Below are positions 6,244 through 14,400 of a DNA stretch of 24,888 nucleotides, in pieces. The first letter of the stretch is position 1; each line of letters starts with the position of its first letter. The notes under the pieces were generated by a model, which saw only the letters and a list, made by a program, of their open reading frames with translations, made no database searches and was not told the DNA's origin. A program made the position numbers and the translations under genes. Source of the DNA: JBAZFF01 sp043815465 (GTDB lineage: Bacteria > Patescibacteriota > Minisyncoccia > Minisyncoccales > RBG-13-42-11); contig JBDRIW010000026.1 of assembly GCA_043815465.1 (NCBI GenBank), forward strand, positions 1 to 24,888, read 5' to 3'.

Positions 6244-7518
6244 ATGAAATATGATGTAGCAGTAATTGGAGGTGGTCCTGCTGGGATGATCGCAGCAGGC
6301 AGAGCAAGCGAGATGGGATCTAGCGTTATTCTGATTGAAAGAAATAATTCTTTGGGTAAAAAACTTTTAATTACTGGAAAGGGAAGATGTAATATTACTC
6401 AATCTAAATTTGAAGGCAAGGAGTTAGCTGATAAGTTTGGTAGAGAAGGTAGATTTTTGTTATATGGGTTTTCTATTTTTGGTCCCAAACAAGTTATCAA
6501 TTTTTTTGAGAATTTAAACTTGAAAACAAAAGAAGAAAGAGGCGGAAGAATTTTTCCTAAAAGTGATAGATCCTCAGATGTTTTACAAGTTTTAAGGGGT
6601 TATATGATTAGAAATGGAGTAAAGATTTTGATTGGGAGATCGATAAAAAAAATTATAAAAAAGAATAATAAAATAGAAAATGTTGTTTTAGAGAATGGGG
6701 AAGAAATTGTTGCTGATAAATATATTATTGCAACTGGGGGAAAGTCCTATCCAGTTCTTGGGTCTAGTGGGAATGGGTTTAAATGGGCAGAAAGTTTAGG
6801 ACATACAATTGTAGAATTAAATCCAGCGTTAACTCCAATAAAAATAAAAGAAAAATGGGTGAAACTTGTACAAGGATTGGGTTTAAAAAATGTTTCTATA
6901 ACTGTTTATCAAAATAATAAGAAACAAGATAGTAGGTTTGGAGAATTACTTTTTTCTCATTTTGGAATAACTGGCCCAATTGTTTTAGATATTAGTAAAA
7001 AAGTTGGAGAACTTCTAAAGTTAGTGCCCACTAATGGAGAAGTTAAATTAGTCATAGATTTAAAACCAGCTTTAGATTTTGAAAAATTAGACAATAGATT
7101 ACAGAGAGATTTCTTAAAGTTTAAAAAGAAATTATTTAAAAATTCTTTGAATGATTTACTTCCTCAAAAACTTATAGATATTATTGTAAAATTGTCCGGT
7201 ATTGATGAAGATAAGGTAGTCAATGAAATTACAAGAATTGAGCGTCATAAATTAGTAAAATTGTTTAAGGAATTAGAATTAACGCCCGTGGACTTATTAG
7301 GGTTTGATAAAGCAATAATTACTTCTGGGGGAGTTTCTTTAAAGGAAGTAGATGGTAAGACAATGAAATCTAAAATAATTGATAATTTATATTTTGCAGG
7401 GGAGATACTTAATTTAGATGGCCCTACAGGAGGATATAACTTACAAGTTTGTTGGAGTACTGGATATGTGGCAGGAAATTCAGTTTCAGAAAAGAATTTG
7501 AAAGAAAAAACTGTTTAA
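6244..7518 (+). CDS. BaiN/HI0933-family FAD-dependent oxidoreductase
   Basis: A 424-residue flavoprotein of the HI0933/YhiN/BaiN family. The N-terminal dinucleotide-binding motif is GGGPAG (residues 9-14) with a following acidic residue in LIERN; LLITGKGRCNIT is the family signature; ATGGKSYPVLGSSGNG is the second FAD contact; the C-terminal FAGEILNLDGPTGGYN is the closing FAD motif, followed by LQVCWSTGYVAG. Some members reduce unsaturated steroid or other enone substrates, but most are of unknown function, so the substrate here is open. Soluble, no signal peptide. There is no clear Shine-Dalgarno site; TATATT lies upstream near 6222. No partner gene is evident. Confidence 0.88.
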   Translation: MKYDVAVIGGGPAGMIAAGRASEMGSSVILIERNNSLGKKLLITGKGRCNITQSKFEGKELADKFGREGRFLLYGFSIFGPKQVINFFENLNLKTKEERGGRIFPKSDRSSDVLQVLRGYMIRNGVKILIGRSIKKIIKKNNKIENVVLENGEEIVADKYIIATGGKSYPVLGSSGNGFKWAESLGHTIVELNPALTPIKIKEKWVKLVQGLGLKNVSITVYQNNKKQDSRFGELLFSHFGITGPIVLDISKKVGELLKLVPTNGEVKLVIDLKPALDFEKLDNRLQRDFLKFKKKLFKNSLNDLLPQKLIDIIVKLSGIDEDKVVNEITRIERHKLVKLFKELELTPVDLLGFDKAIITSGGVSLKEVDGKTMKSKIIDNLYFAGEILNLDGPTGGYNLQVCWSTGYVAGNSVSEKNLKEKTV

Positions 7519-7647
7519 TTGAATTTCTGGGTTGTAAATCTTAGTCTGTCATTTTAGAGAGTTTTTTGCTAAAGTAGTAATATAAAAGAGATAATAAATT
7601 TACAGGAATAAATTGATTATCAGAAAGACGCTATAGTTAGCAAGAAA

Positions 7648-7890
7648 TTGATTAAAAAATCATCAGGCACAGTAATAATATTTTCTTTTGATACTAATCT
7701 AGGGTTAAGTGAGCATAAAGCTCCATTTGATGCATTAGTTTATATCATAGAAGGTAAGGCAGATATTGTTATCTCAGGAGAAACACATAGTGTTGGAAAG
7801 GGAGAAATGATAATTATGCCTGCAAATGAGTCTCATTCTTTAAAAGTAAAAGAAAGATTTAAGATGCTTTTGACAATGATAAAGGATTAA
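7648..7890 (+). CDS. Cupin-domain protein with a damaged 5' end
   Basis: A small single-cupin barrel: GLSEHKAPFDALVYIIEGKA is cupin motif 1 and PANESHSLK is motif 2, with His residues placed for a metal. Related proteins are usually 100-115 residues, while the first standard start here (TTG at 7648) gives only 80. The same frame continues upstream with IDYQKDAIVSKKL (7612-7650) and, before a TAA at 7609-7611, IKEIINLQE (7582-7608), matching the usual family N-terminus in which Met starts and Leu precedes IDYQ. So ATA stands for ATG and TAA for a Leu codon. The gene may be decaying, start at the ATT at 7612 (AGGA lies 4 nt upstream), or contain sequence errors. Confidence 0.7.
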   Translation: MIKKSSGTVIIFSFDTNLGLSEHKAPFDALVYIIEGKADIVISGETHSVGKGEMIIMPANESHSLKVKERFKMLLTMIKD

Positions 7891-7941
7891 ATTTAAAAAT
7901 TAACTAAACAAAAGGTCAGTTACTAAGATAAACATAAAAGT

Positions 7942-8025
7942 ATGGGAAAAGGATGGGCAAACGAAAAAAGAGCTGAGAGAAAGCTTAAAAAGAGGGGAAT
8001 TGTAAGAAAGAAAAAGAAAAAATAA
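7942..8025 (+). CDS. Tiny highly basic peptide (27 residues)
   Basis: ATG at 7942 opens a 27-codon frame whose product is half Lys/Arg and ends in a poly-Lys run. The start context (ataaaagtATG) is like that of tuf. A terminator follows within 25 nt, so the transcript fits the frame. Very small basic proteins are often ribosome-associated (for example bTHX-type or AURKAIP1/COX24-like peptides), but I see no match good enough to name one. Coding status is uncertain. Confidence 0.4.
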   Translation: MGKGWANEKRAERKLKKRGIVRKKKKK

Positions 8026-8046
8026 GATTAAAGTTTGATTTTAAAT

Positions 8047-8074
8047 AAAAACACTTATTTATTGGTGTTTTTTT
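8047..8074 (+). terminator. Rho-independent terminator
   Basis: AAAAACAC (8047-8054) pairs with GTGTTTTT (8065-8072) within a T-tract. Confidence 0.75.
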
Positions 8075-8160
8075 ATTACTTTGATAGTGGTTGTTTTTAG
8101 TTTTTGATAGGTGGTAGAATGAAAATAGAAAGGTCGTATATTCATTAGTTTACTATATAT

Positions 8161-8439
8161 ATGTTATCTCAAATACCAATAGATCTTCAGAAGGTTAAAA
8201 AAGAAGATTTGAACAAAGAAATTTTAAGAGTAGGGATGATTGCTGAATTAGACGCTATTAGTTTATATGAGCAGTTGGCTTCTATTACGGATAATGAAAA
8301 AATCAGAGCTGTTCTCTTAGATATAGTTAAAGAAGAAAAAACTCACGTAGGAGAATTTGAAACCTTACTATTTAAAGAAGATCCAGAACAAGCTCAAGAA
8401 TCAGAAGCAGGGAAAAAAGAAGTAGAAGAATTAAATTAA
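8161..8439 (+). CDS. Ferritin-like protein of the encapsulin-cargo type
   Basis: A 92-residue two-helix ferritin-like protein. Helix 1 carries Glu29 in MIAELDAISLYEQL; helix 2 carries Glu59 and His62 in EEKTHVGEF, the ExxH di-iron motif; the tail has DPEQ and ends in an acidic KKEVEEL. It closely resembles the ferritin-like domain fused to, or paired with, encapsulin shells in Pyrococcus and Thermotoga. Such proteins dimerise to build a di-iron site, then oxidise and store iron. No encapsulin gene is in this window, and the C-terminus has no obvious cargo-loading peptide. A -10 candidate TAGAAT lies at 8115-8120. The next gene begins 5 nt later. Confidence 0.8.
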   Translation: MLSQIPIDLQKVKKEDLNKEILRVGMIAELDAISLYEQLASITDNEKIRAVLLDIVKEEKTHVGEFETLLFKEDPEQAQESEAGKKEVEELN

Positions 8440-8444
8440 ATTTT

Positions 8445-8717
8445 GTGAGAATAAAAGAAAGTAAAAACTTAACATTTGATAAGTTTCCTTTCATGGTTGG
8501 ACATCCAGAAGGATTTGATCATTTAGATTCAGAAACATGCGTGCTTCAAAGGTCCGAAAGAATAGATGATAAAATAATATTTTATTTTAAGAATGGAACC
8601 CAGGCTTCCATTAAAGCTATAAACATTGAAGGTGGGAGAGAGATAGATTTAATAGAAAGAAAGATAATAGATTTAATAGAAAAAAATTATCAGGAAATTT
8701 TAAATACTGAGATTTAA
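8445..8717 (+). CDS. Unknown 90-residue protein
   Basis: Not recognised. The start is GTG at 8445, five bases after the ferritin-like gene, so the two form an operon. The product is mixed alpha/beta, with an acidic, amphipathic C-terminal helix (EIDLIERKIIDLIEKNYQEI), one Cys and no membrane segment. No catalytic pattern is visible. Its place behind a ferritin-like gene suggests a role in iron or redox balance, but this is only context. A terminator follows closely. Confidence 0.65.
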   Translation: MRIKESKNLTFDKFPFMVGHPEGFDHLDSETCVLQRSERIDDKIIFYFKNGTQASIKAINIEGGREIDLIERKIIDLIEKNYQEILNTEI

Positions 8718-8728
8718 ACAATTATTTT

Positions 8729-8755
8729 AATCGGTCTTTTTTTGGACGGATTTTT
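8729..8755 (+). terminator. Rho-independent terminator
   Basis: AATCGGTC pairs with GACGGATT (one G-G mismatch) and is followed by a T-tract. Confidence 0.6.
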
Positions 8756-8801
8756 GATTTTTTAGATGTTTTTTGATAAGCTTAGAGACGTTAATAACTA
8801 T

Positions 8802-9947
8802 ATGAAAAAAACACTTTTTATTTTTATTGTTTCAATATTTCTATTAAGCGGGTTTTATTCTGTTTCTGCCCAAAATGAGGTGGAGATAGATTTTTTTTAT
8901 AGTGATGCTTGTCCTTATTGCGTTAAAGAAAAAGTTTTTCTTACCGGGCTAGATGAAGAGCATCTTCAATTACAAATAAATTATTATGAGGTAATGTCTA
9001 ATCCTGAGAACATAGATCTTTTAAAGGAATTTTATAAAGAATATAATGTTCCAGAAAGAGATTGGGGTCAAATTCCAGTAATTTTTACTCCCGATAAATA
9101 TTTTATTGGATTTAATAGTCAAATAGAAAAAGAAATAGAAAGTTGTTTAGTCGAATGTATCAGTGGGGAAGTAACGGAAACAGAAGAGACTTTAGATATT
9201 CCATTCTTTGGAACAGTAGATATTTCTAAAATGTCTTTACCGGTTTTAACTATAGTAATAGGAGCAATGGATGGATTTAATCCTTGTGCTATGTGGGTAT
9301 TAATATTTCTTTTAACTTTATTAATAAGTACTCATTCTAGAAAAAGAATGTGGTTGGTTGGAGGAACATTTGTTTTAGTTTCTGGAATAATTTATTTTCT
9401 TATTCTATCTGCTTGGTTAAATCTATTCTTAGCTATTTCTTATGTTAATATTACTAGAATAATTATTGGAGTTTTAGCTATTGGAATAGGGGGCTGGCAG
9501 TTAAAGAATTTTATTAAAAATAGGCCTGGAGTTTGTCCGGTAACAGACGGAGAGGGTGTTCAAGATAAGATAAAAATTAAACTTAAGAATCAAGTAGAAA
9601 AGATCGCTCTTTCCCCGTTTACTTTCGCTATTTTAGGAGGAACAATTTTATTGGCTGGAGCAGTAAATCTTGTTGAGTTTTTCTGTTCTGCTGGATTACC
9701 CGCAATTTATACTAGAATATTAGCTCTAAGTGACTTAAGTGGTATCTCTTATTATTCATATCTATTGTTATATACTTTTATATTTATGTTGGATGATATA
9801 ATTATCCTTTCTTTAGCAGTAATAACCCTTAGTAGGTTTGGATTTACAGAGAAATATAATTATTGGTCTTCTCTAGTGGGCGGAATATTAATTATAGTTT
9901 TAGGATTAATTCTTATTTTAAAACCTAGCTTATTAATGTTTACCTAA
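8802..9947 (+). CDS. Secreted thioredoxin-like domain fused to a CcdA/DsbD-like membrane domain
   Basis: A 381-residue protein. Residues 1-24 form a signal peptide or anchor ending in SVSAQ; residues 25-120 are a thioredoxin/glutaredoxin-like domain with C37-PY-C40; residues 145-381 have about six hydrophobic segments with the CcdA-type redox cysteines Cys162 in FNPCA and Cys295 in FFCSAGLP. This fits a protein that carries electrons from cytoplasmic thiols across the membrane to disulfides outside. The start at 8802 is chosen because it puts a signal sequence at the very N-terminus; an in-frame ATG at 8766 would add a polar extension. yjbQ begins one base after the stop. A Cys pair at 115/119 and Cys245 are extra. 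Confidence 0.85.
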   Translation: MKKTLFIFIVSIFLLSGFYSVSAQNEVEIDFFYSDACPYCVKEKVFLTGLDEEHLQLQINYYEVMSNPENIDLLKEFYKEYNVPERDWGQIPVIFTPDKYFIGFNSQIEKEIESCLVECISGEVTETEETLDIPFFGTVDISKMSLPVLTIVIGAMDGFNPCAMWVLIFLLTLLISTHSRKRMWLVGGTFVLVSGIIYFLILSAWLNLFLAISYVNITRIIIGVLAIGIGGWQLKNFIKNRPGVCPVTDGEGVQDKIKIKLKNQVEKIALSPFTFAILGGTILLAGAVNLVEFFCSAGLPAIYTRILALSDLSGISYYSYLLLYTFIFMLDDIIILSLAVITLSRFGFTEKYNYWSSLVGGILIIVLGLILILKPSLLMFT

Positions 9948-9948
9948 G

Positions 9949-10392
9949 ATGAAGTCAAATAACAAAATAATTGAATTTCAGACCAAAGAAGAACTAGAAT
10001 TTATTGATTTAACGGATAAAATAAAGAAATTTGTTAAAGAAAGTCAGATAAAAGAGGGTTTAATCAATATTCAGAGCTTACATACTTCAGCTGCTCTAAT
10101 TGTTAATGAAAATGAACCTCTTTTAATGGAAGATTTCAAGGATAATTTAAGAAAAACTTCTTCGAAAGAAGGAAATTACAGACATGATGATTTAGAAAAG
10201 AGAACAGTAAATCTTTGCGTTGATGAATGTATCAATGGACATTCTCATTGTAGGGCTATACATTTATTGGTTTCTGCTACGTTAAATGTTATAAATGGAG
10301 AATTGCAGTTAGGTCAGTGGCAAAGGATATTTTTTGTAGAGTTAGATAGTAGTAGAAAAAGAAAACTTCAAATTCAAATCATCGGAGAGTGA
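9949..10392 (+). CDS. yjbQ: YjbQ/UPF0047 family protein
   Basis: A 147-residue YjbQ protein (UPF0047), full length. Family hallmarks: SLHTSAAL (residues 43-50) with NENEP, YRHDD (77-81), NGHSHCRA (97-103) with its His pair, and LGQWQRIFFVELD near the C-terminus. The family forms trimers with a metal-like His cluster; some members have weak thiamine-phosphate synthase activity, but the true role is unknown. It follows the thioredoxin/CcdA gene by one base and is very likely co-transcribed. The family usually has an Asp after the NE residues where this one has Glu-Pro. Confidence 0.9.
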   Translation: MKSNNKIIEFQTKEELEFIDLTDKIKKFVKESQIKEGLINIQSLHTSAALIVNENEPLLMEDFKDNLRKTSSKEGNYRHDDLEKRTVNLCVDECINGHSHCRAIHLLVSATLNVINGELQLGQWQRIFFVELDSSRKRKLQIQIIGE

Positions 10393-10410
10393 TGAAATAA
10401 ATTTTATCTT

Positions 10411-10509
10411 TCTCCTCGCCTTATTATTATAAGACTCGGTGAACAAAAATTATTATTAATTACTGAGTCCGTTGGAACGGACGAGGTGAAAATGAATCTT
10501 TAGATTCAT
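10411..10509 (+). ncRNA. Candidate structured RNA: tight four-way junction plus 3' hairpin
   Basis: P1 pairs TCTCCTCG (10411-10418) with CGAGGTGA (10482-10489), 7 of 8 positions. Inside it are three hairpins placed end to end: CTTAT-tatt-ATAAG (10420-10433), ACTCGGT (10434-10440)/ACTGAGT (10462-10468) with a 21-nt AU-rich loop, and CCGT-TGGA-ACGG (10469-10480). Only C10419 and A10481 are unpaired at the junction. A further hairpin ATGAATC-ttta-GATTCAT (10492-10509) follows, without a T-tract. It lies 20 nt after yjbQ and 19 nt before the ferredoxin gene, so it could be a cis-regulatory leader of the redox operon or an independent RNA. No known class was matched. Confidence 0.5.
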
Positions 10510-10527
10510 CGACTGCAAAAATATATT

Positions 10528-10698
10528 ATGTATACAGTTAACAAAGACAAGTGCATTGGTTGTGGAGTTTGCGAAGCTAATTGTCCAAAAGGGGCAAAGC
10601 TTAACGAAAACGGAAAAGCTGAAATAATAAATCAAGATAAAGTTAAAGAATGTGGCGGAAAGGATCTTTGTCCCTACGACGCAATTGAAGAAAACTAA
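10528..10698 (+). CDS. Small [4Fe-4S] ferredoxin
   Basis: A 56-residue ferredoxin. CIGCGVCEANCP (Cys9, 12, 15, 19) ligates one [4Fe-4S] cluster; the second half keeps only Cys42 and Cys48 followed by Pro, so it is a single-cluster ferredoxin with a possible structural disulfide. It carries low-potential electrons in the cytoplasm. The stop TAA overlaps the ATG of the Trx-FTR gene by one base, a strong sign of translational coupling; it is thus the probable electron donor of that protein. The four-way junction RNA lies immediately upstream. Confidence 0.9.
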   Translation: MYTVNKDKCIGCGVCEANCPKGAKLNENGKAEIINQDKVKECGGKDLCPYDAIEEN

Positions 10699-11285
10699 TG
10701 ATAGAAATTACAGATCAAAATTTTGATTTAGAAATTAAAAAATTTGAAAAACCAGTCTTAGTTGATTTTTTTGCAGACTGGTGTGCGCCTTGTACTATCT
10801 TGGCTCCAATATTAGATAGTGTTGTAAAAAAAGCTGGAGACAAAATAGAATTTTTAAAAGTTAATTTAGATAATATTCCATTAGCTGCTCAAAAACTTGG
10901 AATAGATAGAATTCCAACTGTTGTCCTTTTTAAAAATGGAAATCCTATTTCAGGCTTTATTGGTGTGCAGCAGGAAGAAATGATTAATAGTTGGTTTGAA
11001 AAAGCTTTAAGTGGAGGAGGAAATGAAACGATAGAGCAAATGATAGAACGGTATGAAAATTATGCTAAAGAAAATGGATTTAAATTAAATCCAGACAAAA
11101 AAATAGTTGAAAGTTTAATGAGGGGACTTTTAAAAAATGAAAAGAAGCACGGTAAAAAATATTGTCCTTGTAGAAGAGTGGTTGGGAAACCAGAAGAAGA
11201 TGATTTTAAAATTTGTCCTTGCCATTGGCATAAAGAAGAAATTAAAAAGGACGGACATTGTCTTTGTTTGTTGTTTGTAGAATAG
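10698..11285 (+). CDS. Thioredoxin fused to ferredoxin-thioredoxin reductase catalytic domain
   Basis: A 195-residue fusion. Residues 1-105 are thioredoxin with the active site WCAPC (Cys29, Cys32) and the cis-Pro in RIPT. Residues 115-195 are the FTR beta catalytic domain with CPC (156-158), CPC (173-175) and a third motif at 188-190. In plant and cyanobacterial FTR these supply the four [4Fe-4S] ligands and the redox disulfide. The third motif is CLC, not CHC: the His near the active-site disulfide is replaced by Leu189, although His187 and His178 are close by. The fusion would let the FTR domain reduce its own thioredoxin with electrons from the overlapping ferredoxin. The FTR variable subunit is absent, as in most non-photosynthetic versions. 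Confidence 0.9.
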   Translation: MIEITDQNFDLEIKKFEKPVLVDFFADWCAPCTILAPILDSVVKKAGDKIEFLKVNLDNIPLAAQKLGIDRIPTVVLFKNGNPISGFIGVQQEEMINSWFEKALSGGGNETIEQMIERYENYAKENGFKLNPDKKIVESLMRGLLKNEKKHGKKYCPCRRVVGKPEEDDFKICPCHWHKEEIKKDGHCLCLLFVE

Positions 11286-11327
11286 AGGCTGTGGAAAACC
11301 CCCATTTTTAGGTTTACTTAGCTAGAT

Positions 11328-11356
11328 TTGACCCTAAGAAAACAAAGGAGTAAAAT
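11328..11356 (+). promoter_or_regulatory. Promoter of nrdDG
   Basis: TTGACC (11328-11333), 17-nt spacer, TAAAAT (11351-11356), between the Trx-FTR gene and nrdD. It allows nrdDG to be expressed apart from the ferredoxin/Trx-FTR pair. Confidence 0.65.
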
Positions 11357-11370
11357 ATAAGAATCTTTAA

Positions 11371-11412
11371 ATAAAAGTCTTTTATTATCTCTTAACTAAA
11401 CGAGATTTTTTT
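11371..11412 (+). terminator. Intrinsic-terminator-like hairpin in the nrdD leader
   Basis: A short hairpin ATAAAA-gtc-TTTTAT (11371-11385 region) is followed by ATCTC (11387-11391)/GAGAT (11402-11406) and a seven-T run that ends only a few bases before the nrdD ATG. Lying after the promoter, it looks like an attenuator; its sequence is close to the hairpin ahead of typA. Confidence 0.55.
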
Positions 11413-11418
11413 ATCCCT

Positions 11419-14400
11419 ATGTTAGAAAATAAAACAAAAAAAATAAAAAAGAGAGACGGATCAATAGTAGATTTTGATCAAACTAAAATTACAGACGCAA
11501 TCCATAAAGCAATTATTGCCACAGGTCAGGGAAACGGAGAAGTCTCTAAAAAAGTTTCTGACAAAGTAGTTTCAATATTAAATAGAAGATTTAAAGACGG
11601 AGAAATTCCTCAAGTTGAACAAATTCAAGATATTATTGAAGAGGTTTTAATTTTAGAAGATCTCGTTGATACTGCAAAAGCATATATTCTTTACAGAGAA
11701 CAAAGAAGAAAGATTAGAGAAACATCAGTAACCCTAGATGACTCTGTAGAAATGGTGGACAGGTACATAAAGGAATTAGATTGGCAGATAAAAGAAAATG
11801 CCAATATGTCCTACTCTCTACAAGGATTAAATTATTATGGTGTCTCAGCAATTACAAAACAATATTGGTTAAATAAAGTTTATCCAAAAGAAATTAGAGA
11901 TGCTTTAAACTCTGGAGATTTTCATATTCATGATCTTGATAATCTTTCAACTTATTGTTGTGGTTGGGATTTGTATGATTTAATATTGCGAGGATTTGGT
12001 GGAGTAGCTGGAAAAATAGAATCATCTCCACCAAAACATTTTAGAACTGCCCTAGGACAATTAGTAAATTTTTTTTATACACTACAGGGAGAATCTGCAG
12101 GAGCCCAAGCTGTTTCTTCTTTTGATACTTTATTAGCTCCTTTTGTTAGATATGATAATTTGGATTACAAAAGAGTTAAGCAAGGTCTTCAAGAATTTTT
12201 GTTTAATATGGCTATACCTACAAGGGTAGGATTTCAATGTCTTTCAGAGGATACGGAAATTTTGACTCCCGTTGGATGGAAATCGCATAACGAAGTGAAA
12301 GAAAAAGATTCTATTTATACTTTTAATATTAAGAATGGAGAATTGGAAGAAAAAATAGTGGATAATGTTTTTGCAAGAGAATATAAGGGGAAAATGTATA
12401 ATCTTCGCAATAGGAGTCAGAATCAGCTTATTTCTCCGCAACATCGTGTTGTGAGACAAATTTTCAACGCTGACAAATATATATTGGAACCGATAGAAAA
12501 TGTTTTAAAGTTAAAATCACCAATTTCCATTCCTGTTGTCTGTGAGAACATAAATCCTGATGTTGAAATAAGTGATGACCAGTTAAAATTAATGGCTTGG
12601 ACATTGTCTGAGGGGACAATAGAAAAAGACGGCAGTCGCAGAGTAAGTATTTATCAGTCTTTGGCGGCTAATCAGGAAAACTACAACGAAATAGTTGGCT
12701 TATTAGACAATTTTAACTTTGAATATAGCTCAAGACTACAGACAGGTTTGGGTACATGTAATGCTCTTAGGCTTTCTCCTACTTCAAGCAAGGTTTTACA
12801 TCAATGGTTTGGAGAAACAAAAAAGGTTTTTCCTCAATCATTTTTCATGTTAAGTAAGAGGCAGGCAAGATTATTCTTAGATACCTATATTAAAGGAGAT
12901 GGCTGGGAAGAAAAATATAGGAGAAGAATTACGGTTACGGATGAAGAATTTTTAAAAGCCCTAGAGGCAATAGTTGTTTTGGCAGGATATAATTTTTCTG
13001 TCAAAGAGAGAAAGCCACAAGGTATTTCCAAAAAGATTCAATATATTATAACCCTGACTGAGGCTAAACACGATTACATTCAGGAGATTAAGGAGGTTGA
13101 CTACCATGGGATTATTTGGAGTGTCCACACAGAAAACGAAACCGTTATCGCTAAAAGAAAGGGACAAGTTTTTGTTACGGGAAATACGCCATTTACTAAT
13201 ATAACTTTAGACATTAAAGCTCCTTCAACATTAGCTAAGCAGCCAGTTATTATCGGAGGAAAACCACAGGATGAAACTTATGGTGATTTTCAAGAAGAGA
13301 TGAATATGATTAATCAGGCTTTCTATGAAGGGTTAATGGAAGGAGATGCTAAGGGTAGACCATTTACCTTTCCTATTCCTACTGTGAACATTGGTAAGGA
13401 CTTTGATTGGGATAGTAAGGTCTTAGAGCCTTTATGGGAAGCAACAGCCAAATATGGCGTTAATTACTTCTCAAACTTCATAAATTCAGGCATGGATGTA
13501 GAGGATGCAAGATCAATGTGTTGTCGTTTAAGGTTAGATAATAGAGAACTTTTGAGGAGGGGAGGAGGTTTATTTGGAAGTCAGCCTTTAACGGGTTCAG
13601 TGGGCGTAGTAACTATTAATTTACCTAGAATAGGATATCTTTCTAAGACCAAAAAGGACTTTATCAATAGGTTAGAAAAAATAATGGATTTAGCTAAAGA
13701 AAGTTTGGAAATTAAAAGAAAGGCTTTAGATAACTTTATGGAGAAGGGTCTCTACCCGTACTCTAAGCATTATCTAGCCGGTGTTAAAAAGATGAGAGGA
13801 AGCTATTGGGGTAATCATTTCTCAACTATTGGATTATTGGGTATGAATGAAGCTCTTTTAAATTTTCTTGAAGAAGATACAGGATCTGTTAAAGGTAAAA
13901 AGTTTACCATGGAAATATTAGATTTCATGAGAGATAAATTAGTAGAGTATCAAAAAGAAACAGGGAACTTATACAATTTAGAAGCAACTCCAGCAGAAGG
14001 AGCATCATATCGTTTAGCTCTTAAAGATAAAGAAAAATATGCTGACATTGTTACTGCCGGATCTAAAGAGGTTCCTTTTTATACTAACTCTACTCAATTA
14101 CCAGTAAATTATACTGATGATGTATTCGAAGCTTTAAAACTTCAAGATGAAATACAGGGTAAGTATACGGGGGGAACAGTTTTGCATGTATTTTTGGGAG
14201 AAAGAATATCTGATCCAGCAGCTGCCAAAGCTTTAGTAAAAAAAGCTTTTGAAAAGTTTAGTCTTCCTTACCTGACTTTAACTCCTACTTTTTCAATATG
14301 TCCTGTCCATGGGTATATCTCAGGAGAACATTTTGAATGTCCTCAGTGTACTATCAAACAACCATGTGAGGTTTATTCTAGAATAGTTGGTTATTTGAGA

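Noticed and set aside
10463..10492. Hammerhead ribozyme resemblance (CTGA, GTCC-loop-GGAC-GA)
   Set aside because: The core bases between CTGA and stem II and the GAAA stretch are missing; the pairs are explained by the four-way junction.
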